DNA from: Niabella sp.
Lineage (GTDB): Bacteria > Bacteroidota > Bacteroidia > Chitinophagales > Chitinophagaceae
DNA: 64,000 nucleotides
Direction: 5' to 3'
Assembly: GCA_017744715.1 (NCBI GenBank)
Contig: JAGIAT010000002.1
Coordinates: 186,001 to 250,000 of the forward strand
Each line of letters starts with the position of its first letter. Within the stretch, counting starts at the first letter, position 1. A model generated the notes under the pieces. It searched no databases, was not told the DNA's origin, and saw only the letters and a list, made by a program, of their open reading frames with translations. Both the position numbers and the translations under genes were made by a program. Shown here piece after piece: positions 37,572-47,436 of this stretch.

Positions 37572-38540
37572 TTAATTTGTTGAATGGTTATACATCGTTG
37601 CGGGTGTTGATCCGGTAAGCGTTTGAAAAACCTTTGCCGCGCAGCCCTGTAATCCGGCCTTGTTTCCCAATGCAGCCGCCACCAGTGTTGTTTGCTGGCT
37701 GGCTGCCGGCATTGCCAGCTGCGCCACCCTTGCGGCTATTTCCCGGATGTAAAAATCACCGGCCTCACTGATACCGCCGCCAATCACCACTTTTTGCGGG
37801 CTGAATATATTGATGTAGCCTGCAATGCCCGTGGCCATATAATCAAAATGATAAGCCATCGCCGCAACTGCCGCATCTTCCTGCCGGAAATAGCCTTCAA
37901 CAATATGCCTGCCATCTACTGCATCCGGCAGCTCCTGCTTCAGCAACTGGTAATGCCCGATCAAAGCGGCTACCGATGCGTAGGCTTCAAAACACCCCCT
38001 GGCGCCGCAGGAACAGGCGATGCCCCCCTGCCGGATAATGATATGCCCCAGCTCCGTACCCCGGTTCCGGTACCCGCCATATAACTGGTTATTGATGATG
38101 AGCGCGCCACCGATGCCGGTACCTACGGTTAAAAAAACGATATCACTGCACCCCTTTGCCGCACCATAAATCCACTCGCCCATCCCCATCATATTGGCGT
38201 CATTATCAACCAGGGTTCTGTAACCGGTCTGTTCCTGCAGCAGGCGTCCAAGCGGCAGCTGCTCAAATCCCGGCAGGTTGTCGGCACCGCCGATTACCAC
38301 ATTGTTTTCAACAATACCCGGGAAACCGATACCGGTTCCGCATACAATACCTTCTTTACCCCGTATCACAGCCGCCGCCTGTACAATGCATGCCGAAATC
38401 TGTTCAATGATACCAGCCTCTCCGCTTTCCTTTTTTATTGCTTCTGTAAAGCAATGTATCAGGCTTCCGTTTTCCGCCACCACACCACATTTCAGCGCAG
38501 AGCCTCCTACGTCTATTCCTATTGCAAATTGTTCTTTCAA
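37572..38540 (-). CDS. ROK-family sugar kinase (copy 2)
   Basis: 322 residues from a TTG at 38540 (MKEQFAIGIDVGGSALKCG), chosen because it leaves the phosphate loop close to the N-terminus; the frame is open to a TTG at 38582. Motifs are GIDVGGSALKCG, VDNDANMMGMGE, the zinc site ACSCGARGCFEAY and SPQKVVIGGGISE. It is very similar to the ROK at 24605 (for example GIGFPGIVENNVVIGGADNL against GVGFPGIVENNVILGGADNL), so the two arose by duplication. It would phosphorylate GlcNAc, GlcN or a related sugar. It precedes the MFS transporter by three bases and follows the S1 sulfatase on the same strand. Confidence 0.93.
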   Translation of the reverse strand: MKEQFAIGIDVGGSALKCGVVAENGSLIHCFTEAIKKESGEAGIIEQISACIVQAAAVIRGKEGIVCGTGIGFPGIVENNVVIGGADNLPGFEQLPLGRLLQEQTGYRTLVDNDANMMGMGEWIYGAAKGCSDIVFLTVGTGIGGALIINNQLYGGYRNRGTELGHIIIRQGGIACSCGARGCFEAYASVAALIGHYQLLKQELPDAVDGRHIVEGYFRQEDAAVAAMAYHFDYMATGIAGYINIFSPQKVVIGGGISEAGDFYIREIAARVAQLAMPAASQQTTLVAAALGNKAGLQGCAAKVFQTLTGSTPATMYNHSTN

Positions 38541-38600
38541 TGACGGTATCTTTTTATTGTATCGGGGCTGCCTAAAGGTCAATTGTCGTTCTGAGATATA

Positions 38601-38687
38601 TCACCCTGAACTTGCTTCAGGGTCTGCCGTTTCAGCATTTATCGACAATCAGGCGTTGTTTTAGATGCTGAAATAAATTCAGCATGA
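38601..38687. repeat. Nested palindromic intergenic repeat, copy 2
   Basis: The left arm (38601-38625) contains CCCTGAACTTGCTTCAGGG. The right arm (38663-38687) contains GCTGAAATAAATTCAGC. As in the copy at 33201, each arm is a hairpin and the arms are reverse complements of each other. It sits between the sulfatase stop and the ROK start, inside the - strand series, and could act as a transcript attenuator or stability element. Confidence 0.7.
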
Positions 38688-38721
38688 CAAGCATCCGCTT
38701 TTTGATCAGCCCCGACACCTT

Positions 38722-40233
38722 TTATTTTAAATAATCATATACAGAGTCCAGTCTGAACTGCCGGATGGCTTCCGGGCTTGGATGCGCACGCTTATCAATA
38801 TCGCTAAAATAAGGTGCCTTATCCCACACACTTACATCGCCACCCGTAGCACGGGGATCTTTTGTTTTTACCAGGTAATCCTGCATTTGTGCCGCCAGTT
38901 GTTCTTTTACATTTTTGTACGCCGGATCCGCAGCCAGGTTATGCAGCTCGTAAGGATCGCTGGTAATATCAAACAGCTCTTCTGCCGGCCGTTTGCCCAT
39001 TCCCAGTTCAAACAGGTTTTTCACTGCAGGGTTCTCTTTATTGGCGATCATATAAAACTTAGCCGGTCCCGGGTAGTTGAGCATATAGGGATCAATATCC
39101 CCATACAGTGGCGGATCGCCCGCGGCCCAGCGATCGGGCTCATAATTGCGGATGTATAAATATTGTTTAGTGCGTATCGCTCTTCCGGGATATCCCATTC
39201 CGTGCTGCCGTACAAAAGCATGCCGCTCCCTGCCCAATACCACAAATTCTCGTTCCGGAGCCGTTTCTTTACTATTATTGTCCAACACCGGTAATAAACT
39301 TTTTGCCGTCATTTCCGCAGGCACCGGTACGCCGGCCAGCTGCAGGAAGGTAGGCGCCAGATCGTTGAGGGTAACCAATCCGCTGGTAACCGTTGCCTTT
39401 TTAAATTTGCCCGGCCAGGAAATGATCAGGGGCACGTGGGTGCCAAAATCATAGAGGTTGGCCAGTCCGCGGGGCATCTGCCAGCCGTTATCGCTGCACA
39501 CCACCACGATGGTGTTTTCCAGCTCTCCGCTTTGTTTCAATAATGCCAGGGCGTCTCCCAGTTCTTTATCAAAAACCTCCACGGAATGATAATAATCGGC
39601 GATATCCGTGCGCACATCCGGTGCATCGGGAAGATAACCCGGCACTTTTACTTTTTGCGGATCGATGCCCGATTTAGCACCGATGCCTACCTCATAGGGG
39701 CGGTGGGGTTCATGACTGCTGATCCAGTAGGTCCAGGGGGCGCCCTGTTTTTTCTGTTTCAGGAACTGGCCGAAACTTTCATAAGGATTCCCTCCGGGAT
39801 TCCGCTTGCGGCCATTGGCCTCAAAGCTGCCCGGTCCCCAGCCTTTCCCCTGAAAACCGATTTCATAACCGGAAGCTTCCAGCAGATCGGTATACAGCGG
39901 ATATTTTGTAGGCAGTATGCTCCACAGGTCGGCACCTTCTTCCAGCCGCCAGATATCCTGACCGGTAAGGAACCCGGCCCGCGACGGCGTACAGGAAGGG
40001 GAACTGCAAAATGCATTGGTAAAACGTACGCCTTCACCCGCCACTTTATCCATATTGGGCGTGCGCACCGTTGAGTCGCCATAAACGCCTACATGACCGG
40101 CGGACTGGTTATCCGACATCACTATGAGGATATTGGGGCGGGATGCCGGCGGCTCTTTCTGCGCCGATTTACAACTACCGGTAAATACCAGCAAACAGGC
40201 AAAATAAAAGAGGTAATTCCATTGTTTTAACAT
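38722..40233 (-). CDS. Sulfatase, family S1, sulfamidase-like lipoprotein
   Basis: 503 residues from the ATG at 40233 (MLKQWNYLFYF). Lipoprotein signal with Cys21 (LVFTGSC). Formylglycine motif C81-T-P-S-R with the metal site MSDNQSAG, and the second site VCSDNGWQMPRGLANLYDFG. The order PHRPYEV, VPGYLPDAPDVRTDIADYYH and SDNGWQMPRGLANLYDFGTH resembles human sulfamidase and bacterial N-sulfoglucosamine sulfohydrolases (S1_8). N-desulfation of glucosamine is therefore a reasonable guess, fitting the heparin context. It follows SusD by 38 bases, which places it third in the - strand operon. Confidence 0.9.
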   Translation of the reverse strand: MLKQWNYLFYFACLLVFTGSCKSAQKEPPASRPNILIVMSDNQSAGHVGVYGDSTVRTPNMDKVAGEGVRFTNAFCSSPSCTPSRAGFLTGQDIWRLEEGADLWSILPTKYPLYTDLLEASGYEIGFQGKGWGPGSFEANGRKRNPGGNPYESFGQFLKQKKQGAPWTYWISSHEPHRPYEVGIGAKSGIDPQKVKVPGYLPDAPDVRTDIADYYHSVEVFDKELGDALALLKQSGELENTIVVVCSDNGWQMPRGLANLYDFGTHVPLIISWPGKFKKATVTSGLVTLNDLAPTFLQLAGVPVPAEMTAKSLLPVLDNNSKETAPEREFVVLGRERHAFVRQHGMGYPGRAIRTKQYLYIRNYEPDRWAAGDPPLYGDIDPYMLNYPGPAKFYMIANKENPAVKNLFELGMGKRPAEELFDITSDPYELHNLAADPAYKNVKEQLAAQMQDYLVKTKDPRATGGDVSVWDKAPYFSDIDKRAHPSPEAIRQFRLDSVYDYLK

Positions 40234-40271
40234 GATCAATCGATTTTATGATTTCTGTTTTAAAGGCTTGT

Positions 40272-42149
40272 TTACCAACCGGGGTTTTGGCGGGTAATTG
40301 AACTGTTTACATCTCTTTCGTTTTGCGGGTAAGGGAACAATTCATGTTTTCCGGCTTTAAAATTGGCGTACGATAAATAAGGATACGTTGTTCTGATGGC
40401 TTGCGTTTTAGCATAGGTATCGGCAATCCTGGCACCCAGCAAATTCCATCGGATCAGATCGGAGCGGCGCATGCCTTCAAAGCACAATTCCTTGGCGCGT
40501 TCGGAAACAAGGGTATCCAAAAACTGTTGTTTGTTTAATCCGCCGGGTATATAAACCTGGGCAGTGGTCGGTTTTGGTACAAGCGATGCCGTAATAACCG
40601 CGCCGGATCCGCCACCGCCGGTTAGCGTAACCGTGGGAGCCGATGTATATCCATAGCCCGGGTTGTTTAAGGTGATCGCCGATAGTTTATCACCCGTGCG
40701 TGTGGTAACGGTTACCGATGCATAGTTGCCGCCACCGCCGGAAACCTGAACCGTTGGTACACCGGTATAACCGCTGCCTCCGCTGGTAAGGGCAAAGCTT
40801 ACCGTGCTCCCCGGCATGTCGAGGCCATAGGCTCTTCTACGTACCTGGTTGATGGCATCGAGCGCAAGATCGTTGGGCCCTTCGTTTAATTCATTTTCTA
40901 CTTCGGCCCGCATCAGCAGCAGGTCCGAATAACGCATCACCACACAGTTGATATCCGTACTGGTTTGCTCGGTTACCGAATTGGTCTGGTACTCACGGCT
41001 CCATTTGCCAGGTGCCCAGTTTTGATCGGCGGTAGCCGCTGTAGGATACGTGCGGCTTCCGTCTGCAGCCACCGTAAAGCGTGCCACTGCAAAATCCTTC
41101 CTGATATCGCCGGCCTGGAAACTTTCATAAAACGGCCGTACGGTTGCTTCTCTTAAATTGGTAGACCCATATACGCCCTTTGCGGTTTGTGGTGCATTCC
41201 AAAAGCCAAAGCGGGAAGAGTTCGGCTGGTCGCCGGCCGGATCGGCTACGGTATAAAGCGCGATCTGGAATACATTTTCGGTAAATTCCAGGTTATGTTT
41301 ACACTGGTTGATAAATACCTGCGGATAGCTGGGATTGAGCTTATACGGATTGGCCGCCATGATTTCATTGATCTGCGTTTGAGCTATCTTGTAATAATCT
41401 TTATAATTGGAAGGCCGCTTCATCACGCCGTCGTTGGCCAGCGAGTAGCCGCCCGCAAACAGGCAAACCCTTGCCAGCATGGCCTTTGCGCCCCATTTGT
41501 TGATCCGCTCATCCGTAGGTACGGCTGCCGGAAGGGCATCTGCCGCTTCCTGCATATCTTTTATGATCTGGGTGTAGATCACATACCGGTCGGTAAGCCC
41601 TCCTTTCAGGTTGTCACCAGCTTTGGACGACGCTGTTTTAAACGGCACATCACCCCATAAGCGTACCAGTTCTGAATAATAGAACCCGCGCAGGAACTTC
41701 GCTTCGCCCAGCATCCGGTTCAGCTGTGCTTTCTGATCATCGGTACCGGACGTAAACAGGGCCATCTGCGGGATCTTTTCAATAACTACATTGGCCCGGT
41801 CGATTCCCTGGTACAGTACGCTCCAGGTGCTGTAATAAATATCGGTTTCCGGAATACCCAGGTAGTGGGGGATCACGCGCCAGCTATCGACGCTGCTTCC
41901 GGAGATCTGGCTGATGTCATTATCATTATCCAGCACCATGGGTACATACCATCCATACCCCGAAAAGTTCGACACAGCACCATATACACCCAGGGTAGCC
42001 ATATAGGCCTCGTCTGTATTACTGAAAAAGTTATCGCTGGTAAAGTAGGAATACGCTTTTACCTCTAATGCTTTTTTGCAGGAACCTAAAGCAAGCAGGG
42101 AACCTGCCGTAAGCGCCATCCATATAAAACGTTTTGATATAAGTTTCAT
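40272..42149 (-). CDS. SusD-family lipoprotein with inserted Gly-rich beta repeats
   Basis: 625 residues. Lipoprotein signal with Cys24 (LLALGSCKK). The SusD body runs to the helix ALDAINQVRRRAYGLDMPG near 447 and continues KELCFEGMRRSDLIRW at 553-568, ending RQNPGW. Between them, residues 448-530 hold two repeats of the type GGSGYTGVPTVQVSGGGG and PGYGYTSAPTVTLTGGGG. These are not part of the normal SusD fold, which would make the protein about 540 residues. The protein sits on the cell surface as lid of SusC and binds the glycosaminoglycan oligosaccharide. It follows SusC by 114 bases. Confidence 0.93.
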   Translation of the reverse strand: MKLISKRFIWMALTAGSLLALGSCKKALEVKAYSYFTSDNFFSNTDEAYMATLGVYGAVSNFSGYGWYVPMVLDNDNDISQISGSSVDSWRVIPHYLGIPETDIYYSTWSVLYQGIDRANVVIEKIPQMALFTSGTDDQKAQLNRMLGEAKFLRGFYYSELVRLWGDVPFKTASSKAGDNLKGGLTDRYVIYTQIIKDMQEAADALPAAVPTDERINKWGAKAMLARVCLFAGGYSLANDGVMKRPSNYKDYYKIAQTQINEIMAANPYKLNPSYPQVFINQCKHNLEFTENVFQIALYTVADPAGDQPNSSRFGFWNAPQTAKGVYGSTNLREATVRPFYESFQAGDIRKDFAVARFTVAADGSRTYPTAATADQNWAPGKWSREYQTNSVTEQTSTDINCVVMRYSDLLLMRAEVENELNEGPNDLALDAINQVRRRAYGLDMPGSTVSFALTSGGSGYTGVPTVQVSGGGGNYASVTVTTRTGDKLSAITLNNPGYGYTSAPTVTLTGGGGSGAVITASLVPKPTTAQVYIPGGLNKQQFLDTLVSERAKELCFEGMRRSDLIRWNLLGARIADTYAKTQAIRTTYPYLSYANFKAGKHELFPYPQNERDVNSSITRQNPGW

Positions 42150-42263
42150 CTGTTTGTTTTTTATTTTTTATTGCCAGATGGAAATCGCATAAAAATCATC
42201 ATCGCTTTGTATTAGCCTGCTGATTTTTATGCTCATTTCATTGTATAAAATCTTTAAAATAAA

Positions 42264-45200
42264 TTATAAGGATACATTAACACCCGCCACAAATGATCTT
42301 GCCCGTGGATAAGCGCTGAAGTCCACGCCCGGAGTAAGTGCATTGTTCACTACACTTACCTCCGGATCGTAACCGGAGTATTTCGTAAATACATGAAGGT
42401 TATACGCGGTAATATATATACGTGCGTTGGCAATTTTTGCTCTTTTTAAAAGCAGCTTCGGCAGCGTATAACCCAGGCTCACATTATTGATCCTCAAAAA
42501 CGATCCGTCTTCTACCAGCGTGCTGTAAGGCCTGTCTGATACCATACCAATATAAGAAGGTACGGTTTTGCCTTTATTCAACGCTTCCAGTGCCGCAGGG
42601 TCTGTTACCCGCTGGCCATTGGCATCAATCGTCATCCACCGGTCTGCAAAGCGGGCCAGGGTATTTTTATAATCCTGGCTTAAGGCCGCATTGTTCAATA
42701 CATTGGCATTGTAAATCTGGTTGCCTACTGTAAAATTCACAAATGCACTCAGATCAAAGTTTTTGTAGGTAACCGTGTTGTTAAAGCCGCCGGTATATTT
42801 CGGGTTGGAATTGCCGATGATGGTACGGTCAAGATCGGTTATTTTACCATCCGGTACACCGTCCGGTCCGCTGATGTCCTTGAATTTCTGATAACCCGGC
42901 TGCACCGTGCGGTTATCCTGAACCACACCGGATTTTAAGGTGTAGGTATTATTGGTGCTGTTAAAATCAAAATCGCTAACCTGGTACAAACCATCTGCCA
43001 CATAACCATACATCATCCCTACCGGCTGGCCCACCTGCAGGATATAGTCGTTGATGCTGGGGTTGCTGTTATACCCGGTATAGCTGGGCAATACCATGGC
43101 ATTTTCACCCTGGCTCAGTTCCAGCACTTTTGTTTTGGGGAATGAGATGTTAAGACTGGAGCTCCAGCTAAAGTCTGTTTTTTTGATATTTACGGTATTC
43201 AGCGTAAACTCCAACCCCTTGCTGGATGTGCTGCCAATGTTTTGAAACTGGGTGATAAAGCCCGAGCTTGAAGGAATGCGGGTATTGAACAGCAGGTTCC
43301 TGGAGCGGTTATCGTACACCTCCGCCGTTAAAGTGATCCGCTGTCTTAAAAAGCCCATGTCCACACCGATATTGCGGCCTTCCGTTGCCTCCCATTTTAA
43401 ATTGGGATTGGGAAGGTTGTTTTCATACGCCGAAATCACCACCGTATTGTTGAGGTTGTAGGACCCGGTGCCATAAATACCCAATGCCGCATAGTTGGCA
43501 ATGCGGTTGTTACCGGTAAGACCATAACCCAAACGCAGCTTAAGATCGGAGAACAGGTCGCTGTTCTTCATAAAGTTTTCGTTGATGACCCGCCATGCAA
43601 ATGCCGCAGAAGGAAAATAGCCCCAGCGGTTATTGGCACCAAATTTTGAAGAGCCATCTGCACGTACCGTAGCCGTAAGCAGGTACCGGTCCTTATAACC
43701 GTAATTCACCCGGGTAAAGTACGAAAGCAGTTTATCTTCTTCCGCATACGATGAGGGTGTACCCAGCACCGTACCTAACGACAGGTTATCCCAGCCGCTG
43801 TTCACCATAGGAAATGCACTGGAGCTGGCGCTGAAATCTTCATGATACGTATATTGATATTCCTGCCCGGCCATTACATCCAGTTTATGCGCCAGTGCAA
43901 AGATCTTACTATAGGTAAGCGTGTTACTATACGTAAACCGCGGATCCTTAGCCTGGCCGATGCTGCCGAACGGCCCGCCGCTGCGGATTGCCGTAATCGA
44001 CTCTTCCGTATTGAATTGTTTATCCTTGGTGTCTTTAATGGTATACCCGATCACACCCCGGTAAATCAGGTCCCTGGTGAGTTTATATTGCGCGGTTACA
44101 TTGGCATTCATGGTATTGATTACCCTTTGTCTTAACCTTGAGCGGGCGCTCACCACCGGGCTTTGAAACGTAGGGGTACTTCCGGGGTTGTCTACCGGGT
44201 CCGTTTCATAATCGATGAGGTCATCATCCGTGCCATTCCGGCCGGATACCGGGCTATACTGCAACAGCAGCTGCAATACGGCCAGCCGGGCATTGCCGCC
44301 TTCAGCAGGCGACAGCCCTTCTACTTTCTGATTGGTGTAGCTTACCGTAGCGTTCACGTCGAGCTTCTCGCCTACTTTTTGATTTACGGAAAGCTTACCG
44401 ATATTTTTGGTGGAAGCGCTGTGAATCATAATACCGTTGTCCTTGTTCCGGGAAAAGAACATGTTGATCTTGGTATCCTTACTCCCCCCGCTTACACTTA
44501 CCTTATGATATTGATTGTATACGGTATTGCCAAAGGTTACTTTTTGCCAGTCGATACCAGGACGGTTACCATATAAAAGCTGTAACGAGTCATAAGAACC
44601 GTATTGCTTGGTAAACGCATCCATGCGGGTGGCATCGCCCAGCGAGCGTTCATAGCTCAGCCGTAAATAGTCATAGCCGTTCATTACCGGTATTTCCTTT
44701 GTAATGTGTTTGGCGCCTACATAGCCATCGTAATTCACCGATACTTTGCCGGGTTTGGTTTGTTTGGTGGTGATCAGCACCACCCCGTTACCGCCGCGGG
44801 CCCCGTAAATAGCAATTGCAGAGGCATCTTTTAATACATCTACGGATTCAATATCTGTGGGGTCCAGAAAGCCGATACCATCGGTTTGCGGTACCCCGTC
44901 AATTACATATAACGGCTGGTTGCTTTGCGAGATGGAGGTTCCCCCACGTATTTTTATGGTAGGGTCGGCACCCGGCGAGCCATCGTTCATGGTTACCTGC
45001 ACACCGGCCAGCCTGCCCTGCAGCGCCTGTCCTACGTTTTGTACCGGCACTTTTGCCAGTTCGGCACCGCTTACCGAACTCACAGCCCCGGTAAGATCCT
45101 TTCTTTTCTGGGTTCCGTAACCTACCACAACCACCTGTTCCAGGCTTTTATCCTCTTCCAGCAGGTTGATATCAATCTGCTCCCGGTTGTTTACATTTAT

Positions 45201-45440
45201 TTCCTTGGTTTCATAACCAATATGCGAAATAACCAGCAAAGCGTTGGCCGCTGCCTGGATGGAGTACTGGCCGTTTTTTTGAGTAAGCACCGTACGGGCC
45301 GTACCTTTTTCCTGAACGGTAACCCCTGTCAGCGGCTCTCCGGAGGCATTGCTGACAATTCCTGTTACCTTGATGGTTTGCGCAGTCAGCGTGCCGGAAA
45401 CACCCATCAGTAATAATAATAGAAGAAACGTTGATCTCAT
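42264..45440 (-). CDS. SusC-family TonB-dependent outer-membrane transporter
   Basis: 1058 residues from the ATG at 45440, chosen for the signal peptide (LLLLLLMGVSGTLTAQ); the frame is open to 45575. It has a carboxypeptidase-regulatory-like N-terminal domain (VTGIVSNASGEPLTGVTVQE). A plug with the SusC signature follows (VVVVGYGTQKRKDLTGAVSS; PLYVIDGVPQTDGIGFLDPT), then a 22-strand barrel. It imports oligosaccharides released by surface lyases together with SusD and TonB/ExbBD. It starts the - strand operon running down to 25614 and is divergent from the GH88 gene at 46071. The 630-base region between them is the likely site of the hybrid regulator. Confidence 0.94.
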   Translation of the reverse strand: MRSTFLLLLLLMGVSGTLTAQTIKVTGIVSNASGEPLTGVTVQEKGTARTVLTQKNGQYSIQAAANALLVISHIGYETKEINVNNREQIDINLLEEDKSLEQVVVVGYGTQKRKDLTGAVSSVSGAELAKVPVQNVGQALQGRLAGVQVTMNDGSPGADPTIKIRGGTSISQSNQPLYVIDGVPQTDGIGFLDPTDIESVDVLKDASAIAIYGARGGNGVVLITTKQTKPGKVSVNYDGYVGAKHITKEIPVMNGYDYLRLSYERSLGDATRMDAFTKQYGSYDSLQLLYGNRPGIDWQKVTFGNTVYNQYHKVSVSGGSKDTKINMFFSRNKDNGIMIHSASTKNIGKLSVNQKVGEKLDVNATVSYTNQKVEGLSPAEGGNARLAVLQLLLQYSPVSGRNGTDDDLIDYETDPVDNPGSTPTFQSPVVSARSRLRQRVINTMNANVTAQYKLTRDLIYRGVIGYTIKDTKDKQFNTEESITAIRSGGPFGSIGQAKDPRFTYSNTLTYSKIFALAHKLDVMAGQEYQYTYHEDFSASSSAFPMVNSGWDNLSLGTVLGTPSSYAEEDKLLSYFTRVNYGYKDRYLLTATVRADGSSKFGANNRWGYFPSAAFAWRVINENFMKNSDLFSDLKLRLGYGLTGNNRIANYAALGIYGTGSYNLNNTVVISAYENNLPNPNLKWEATEGRNIGVDMGFLRQRITLTAEVYDNRSRNLLFNTRIPSSSGFITQFQNIGSTSSKGLEFTLNTVNIKKTDFSWSSSLNISFPKTKVLELSQGENAMVLPSYTGYNSNPSINDYILQVGQPVGMMYGYVADGLYQVSDFDFNSTNNTYTLKSGVVQDNRTVQPGYQKFKDISGPDGVPDGKITDLDRTIIGNSNPKYTGGFNNTVTYKNFDLSAFVNFTVGNQIYNANVLNNAALSQDYKNTLARFADRWMTIDANGQRVTDPAALEALNKGKTVPSYIGMVSDRPYSTLVEDGSFLRINNVSLGYTLPKLLLKRAKIANARIYITAYNLHVFTKYSGYDPEVSVVNNALTPGVDFSAYPRARSFVAGVNVSL

Positions 45441-46070
45441 TTTAAGCTTGAATTTTAAACCCGGTGAAATGATTTTTTTTATGAGTGGTTCATGGGACGT
45501 TCGGATACCGGCTTGCTGTTTCCCTTTCCGGAAACCGCAGTTTACTTGGCTGCTGCCTGTAATTACAAATGGCATAATCTGTACATTTTAAGACGTTAAG
45601 GTCAATGGCTAAAACAGCATTTTCAGCATCATCTATCTTATGGTTTCAATGGCAACAATCAAAGCAATTACGTATACCCTGCTTTAAAACCCGACAAAAT
45701 GTCGCAAAGAAAAGATCCTCTTCGCTCTTCCCGGCCCACCCCTGGCGGCGTACGGAAAAAAGCGCTGTTTTTGCTCCCCTAAATATAGAACGCCCTGGCG
45801 CCGGTGGTTTTAAAAATGGGTTTTTCTTTTTTCAATTTTGGTTATTTTTCTGTTGATTTTCGATACCGTACGTTTTAAATAGAAAAACACAATTGATTAT
45901 CAGTGATATAATACAAAAGGCAAAATATCGCCCCGGCTTTGCACCAAAACGTATGTTTTCGTTTATTTTCAAAATTTCATCCAGTTTTAAAATATTAAAA
46001 TCAATTTTGAAACCCTTTGCCGGCAGGGGAATCTATTTTTATCGGAAACTTTTAAGAAAAGAAAAAGCTC
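45441..46070. promoter_or_regulatory. Divergent control region of the glycosaminoglycan locus
   Basis: 630 bases between the SusC start (-) and the GH88 start (+). It is AT-rich near the GH88 side. I found no exact TAnnTTTG box on either strand and no convincing gene (the open frame at 45605-45856 looks like chance). Its position makes it the likely target of the regulator encoded at 20374, but no repeat that would mark the site is evident. Confidence 0.4.
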
Positions 46071-47273
46071 ATGAAAAGACGATTCCATGCCATTATTTCA
46101 GGCATCCTTTTTTTAGTTACCATGCAGGTTCAGGCACAATCCGGAGACTGGTTCCGGCATTCGGTTACCGTTATCGGAGAACAGCTGACCCGCGCCGCCG
46201 GAACCTATACCCCGGGATTCAATCCCCGTTCTATATACCCCAACGGTACCGTACGGACAGCACCCTATACCGACTGGACCACCGGTTTTTTCCCCGGTTC
46301 GCTCTGGTATGGTTATGAGCTAACAGGTAATAAGGCACTGGCCACATCCGCCCGTACGTTTACCCTTGCCCTGGATTCGATCCGTTACGTAACCAAAACA
46401 CATGATCTCGGATTTATGCTCTATTGTTCCTATGGCAATGCCTGGCGCATCACCGGGGACAAAATCTATATGCCGGTACTGGAAGAGGGTGCACAACATC
46501 TTTACAACCGTTTCAGTTCCAAAACCGGCGTGATCCGTTCCTGGGATTTTGGCGACCATTGGAAGTTTCCGGTAATCATCGATAATATGATGAACCTGGA
46601 ATACCTCTACTGGGCGGGTGCACAATTTAAAAAACCTGCTTACAGCCAGGCAGCCAGCACCCATGCGCTCACCACGATGAAGAACCATTACAGGAAAGAC
46701 TATAGTTCCTACCACGTAGTAGACTATGACCCGGTTACCGGCAAGGTGCGGAGCAAGGAAACCCACCAGGGACTTACAGATGAATCGGCCTGGGCCCGGG
46801 GACAGGCCTGGGGGCTTTATGGTTATATTATGTGCTACAATAACAGCGGCAACCCACAGTTCTTACAACAGGCGCAGCATATTGCGCAGTTTATTATGAC
46901 CCACCCGCGGATGCCCAAAAATAAAATTCCCGTGTGGGATTTTGATGTGCACAATGCGCTGGACCCGGACGGGCGGGCACCCCGTGATGCCTCTGCAGCC
47001 GCCGTTATCGCCTGCGGACTGCTGGACCTGAGCACGAAAGTAAAGGATGGTAAAAAATACGTGGATTATGCGGAAGATATATTAAAGACCCTGTCTTCTC
47101 CCGATTTCCTGGCGGCACCGGGGGATAATCACTTCTTTATCCTCAAACACAGTGTAGGGGCGTTCCTGTATAATTCTGAAATTGATACGCCACTGAATTA
47201 TGCAGACTATTATTACCTGGAGGCATTAAAAAAATATGCGGCGTTAAAGAAGATCGCACTGCCCTTGCAATAA
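46071..47273 (+). CDS. GH88 unsaturated glucuronyl hydrolase
   Basis: 400 residues, the usual length for GH88. Signal peptide 1-23 (LFLVTMQVQAQ). Alpha/alpha barrel with the two essential Asp residues at D112 (KTHDLGFMLY) and D171 (VIIDNMMNLEYL), spaced as in the Bacillus enzyme. It also has TGFFPGSLWYGYEL and WARGQAWGLYGY. It hydrates the double bond of unsaturated uronic acid at the non-reducing end of lyase products, releasing a 5-keto uronate and the next sugar. Periplasmic. It heads the + strand group with the heparin-lyase-fold protein (163 bases later) and PL12, and is divergent from SusC. Confidence 0.93.
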   Translation: MKRRFHAIISGILFLVTMQVQAQSGDWFRHSVTVIGEQLTRAAGTYTPGFNPRSIYPNGTVRTAPYTDWTTGFFPGSLWYGYELTGNKALATSARTFTLALDSIRYVTKTHDLGFMLYCSYGNAWRITGDKIYMPVLEEGAQHLYNRFSSKTGVIRSWDFGDHWKFPVIIDNMMNLEYLYWAGAQFKKPAYSQAASTHALTTMKNHYRKDYSSYHVVDYDPVTGKVRSKETHQGLTDESAWARGQAWGLYGYIMCYNNSGNPQFLQQAQHIAQFIMTHPRMPKNKIPVWDFDVHNALDPDGRAPRDASAAAVIACGLLDLSTKVKDGKKYVDYAEDILKTLSSPDFLAAPGDNHFFILKHSVGAFLYNSEIDTPLNYADYYYLEALKKYAALKKIALPLQ

Positions 47274-47436
47274 AGGTTTTACAACAGCGCTGGTATTTCC
47301 ATTTACTGGAGAAAGACGGGACGGATCAAGCGTTTTCATCGTCCTGCCGGTCAACCCGAACAGGGTATTTTAAACCGGATTTTGATACCGCCTGTCTTTC
47401 GCCCAGGTAACGGTTCATTTAAATACAACGATTATC

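Noticed and set aside
45605..45856. 83-residue open frame in the SusC/GH88 divergent region
   Set aside because: No signal, motif or sensible composition; located in the expected control region.
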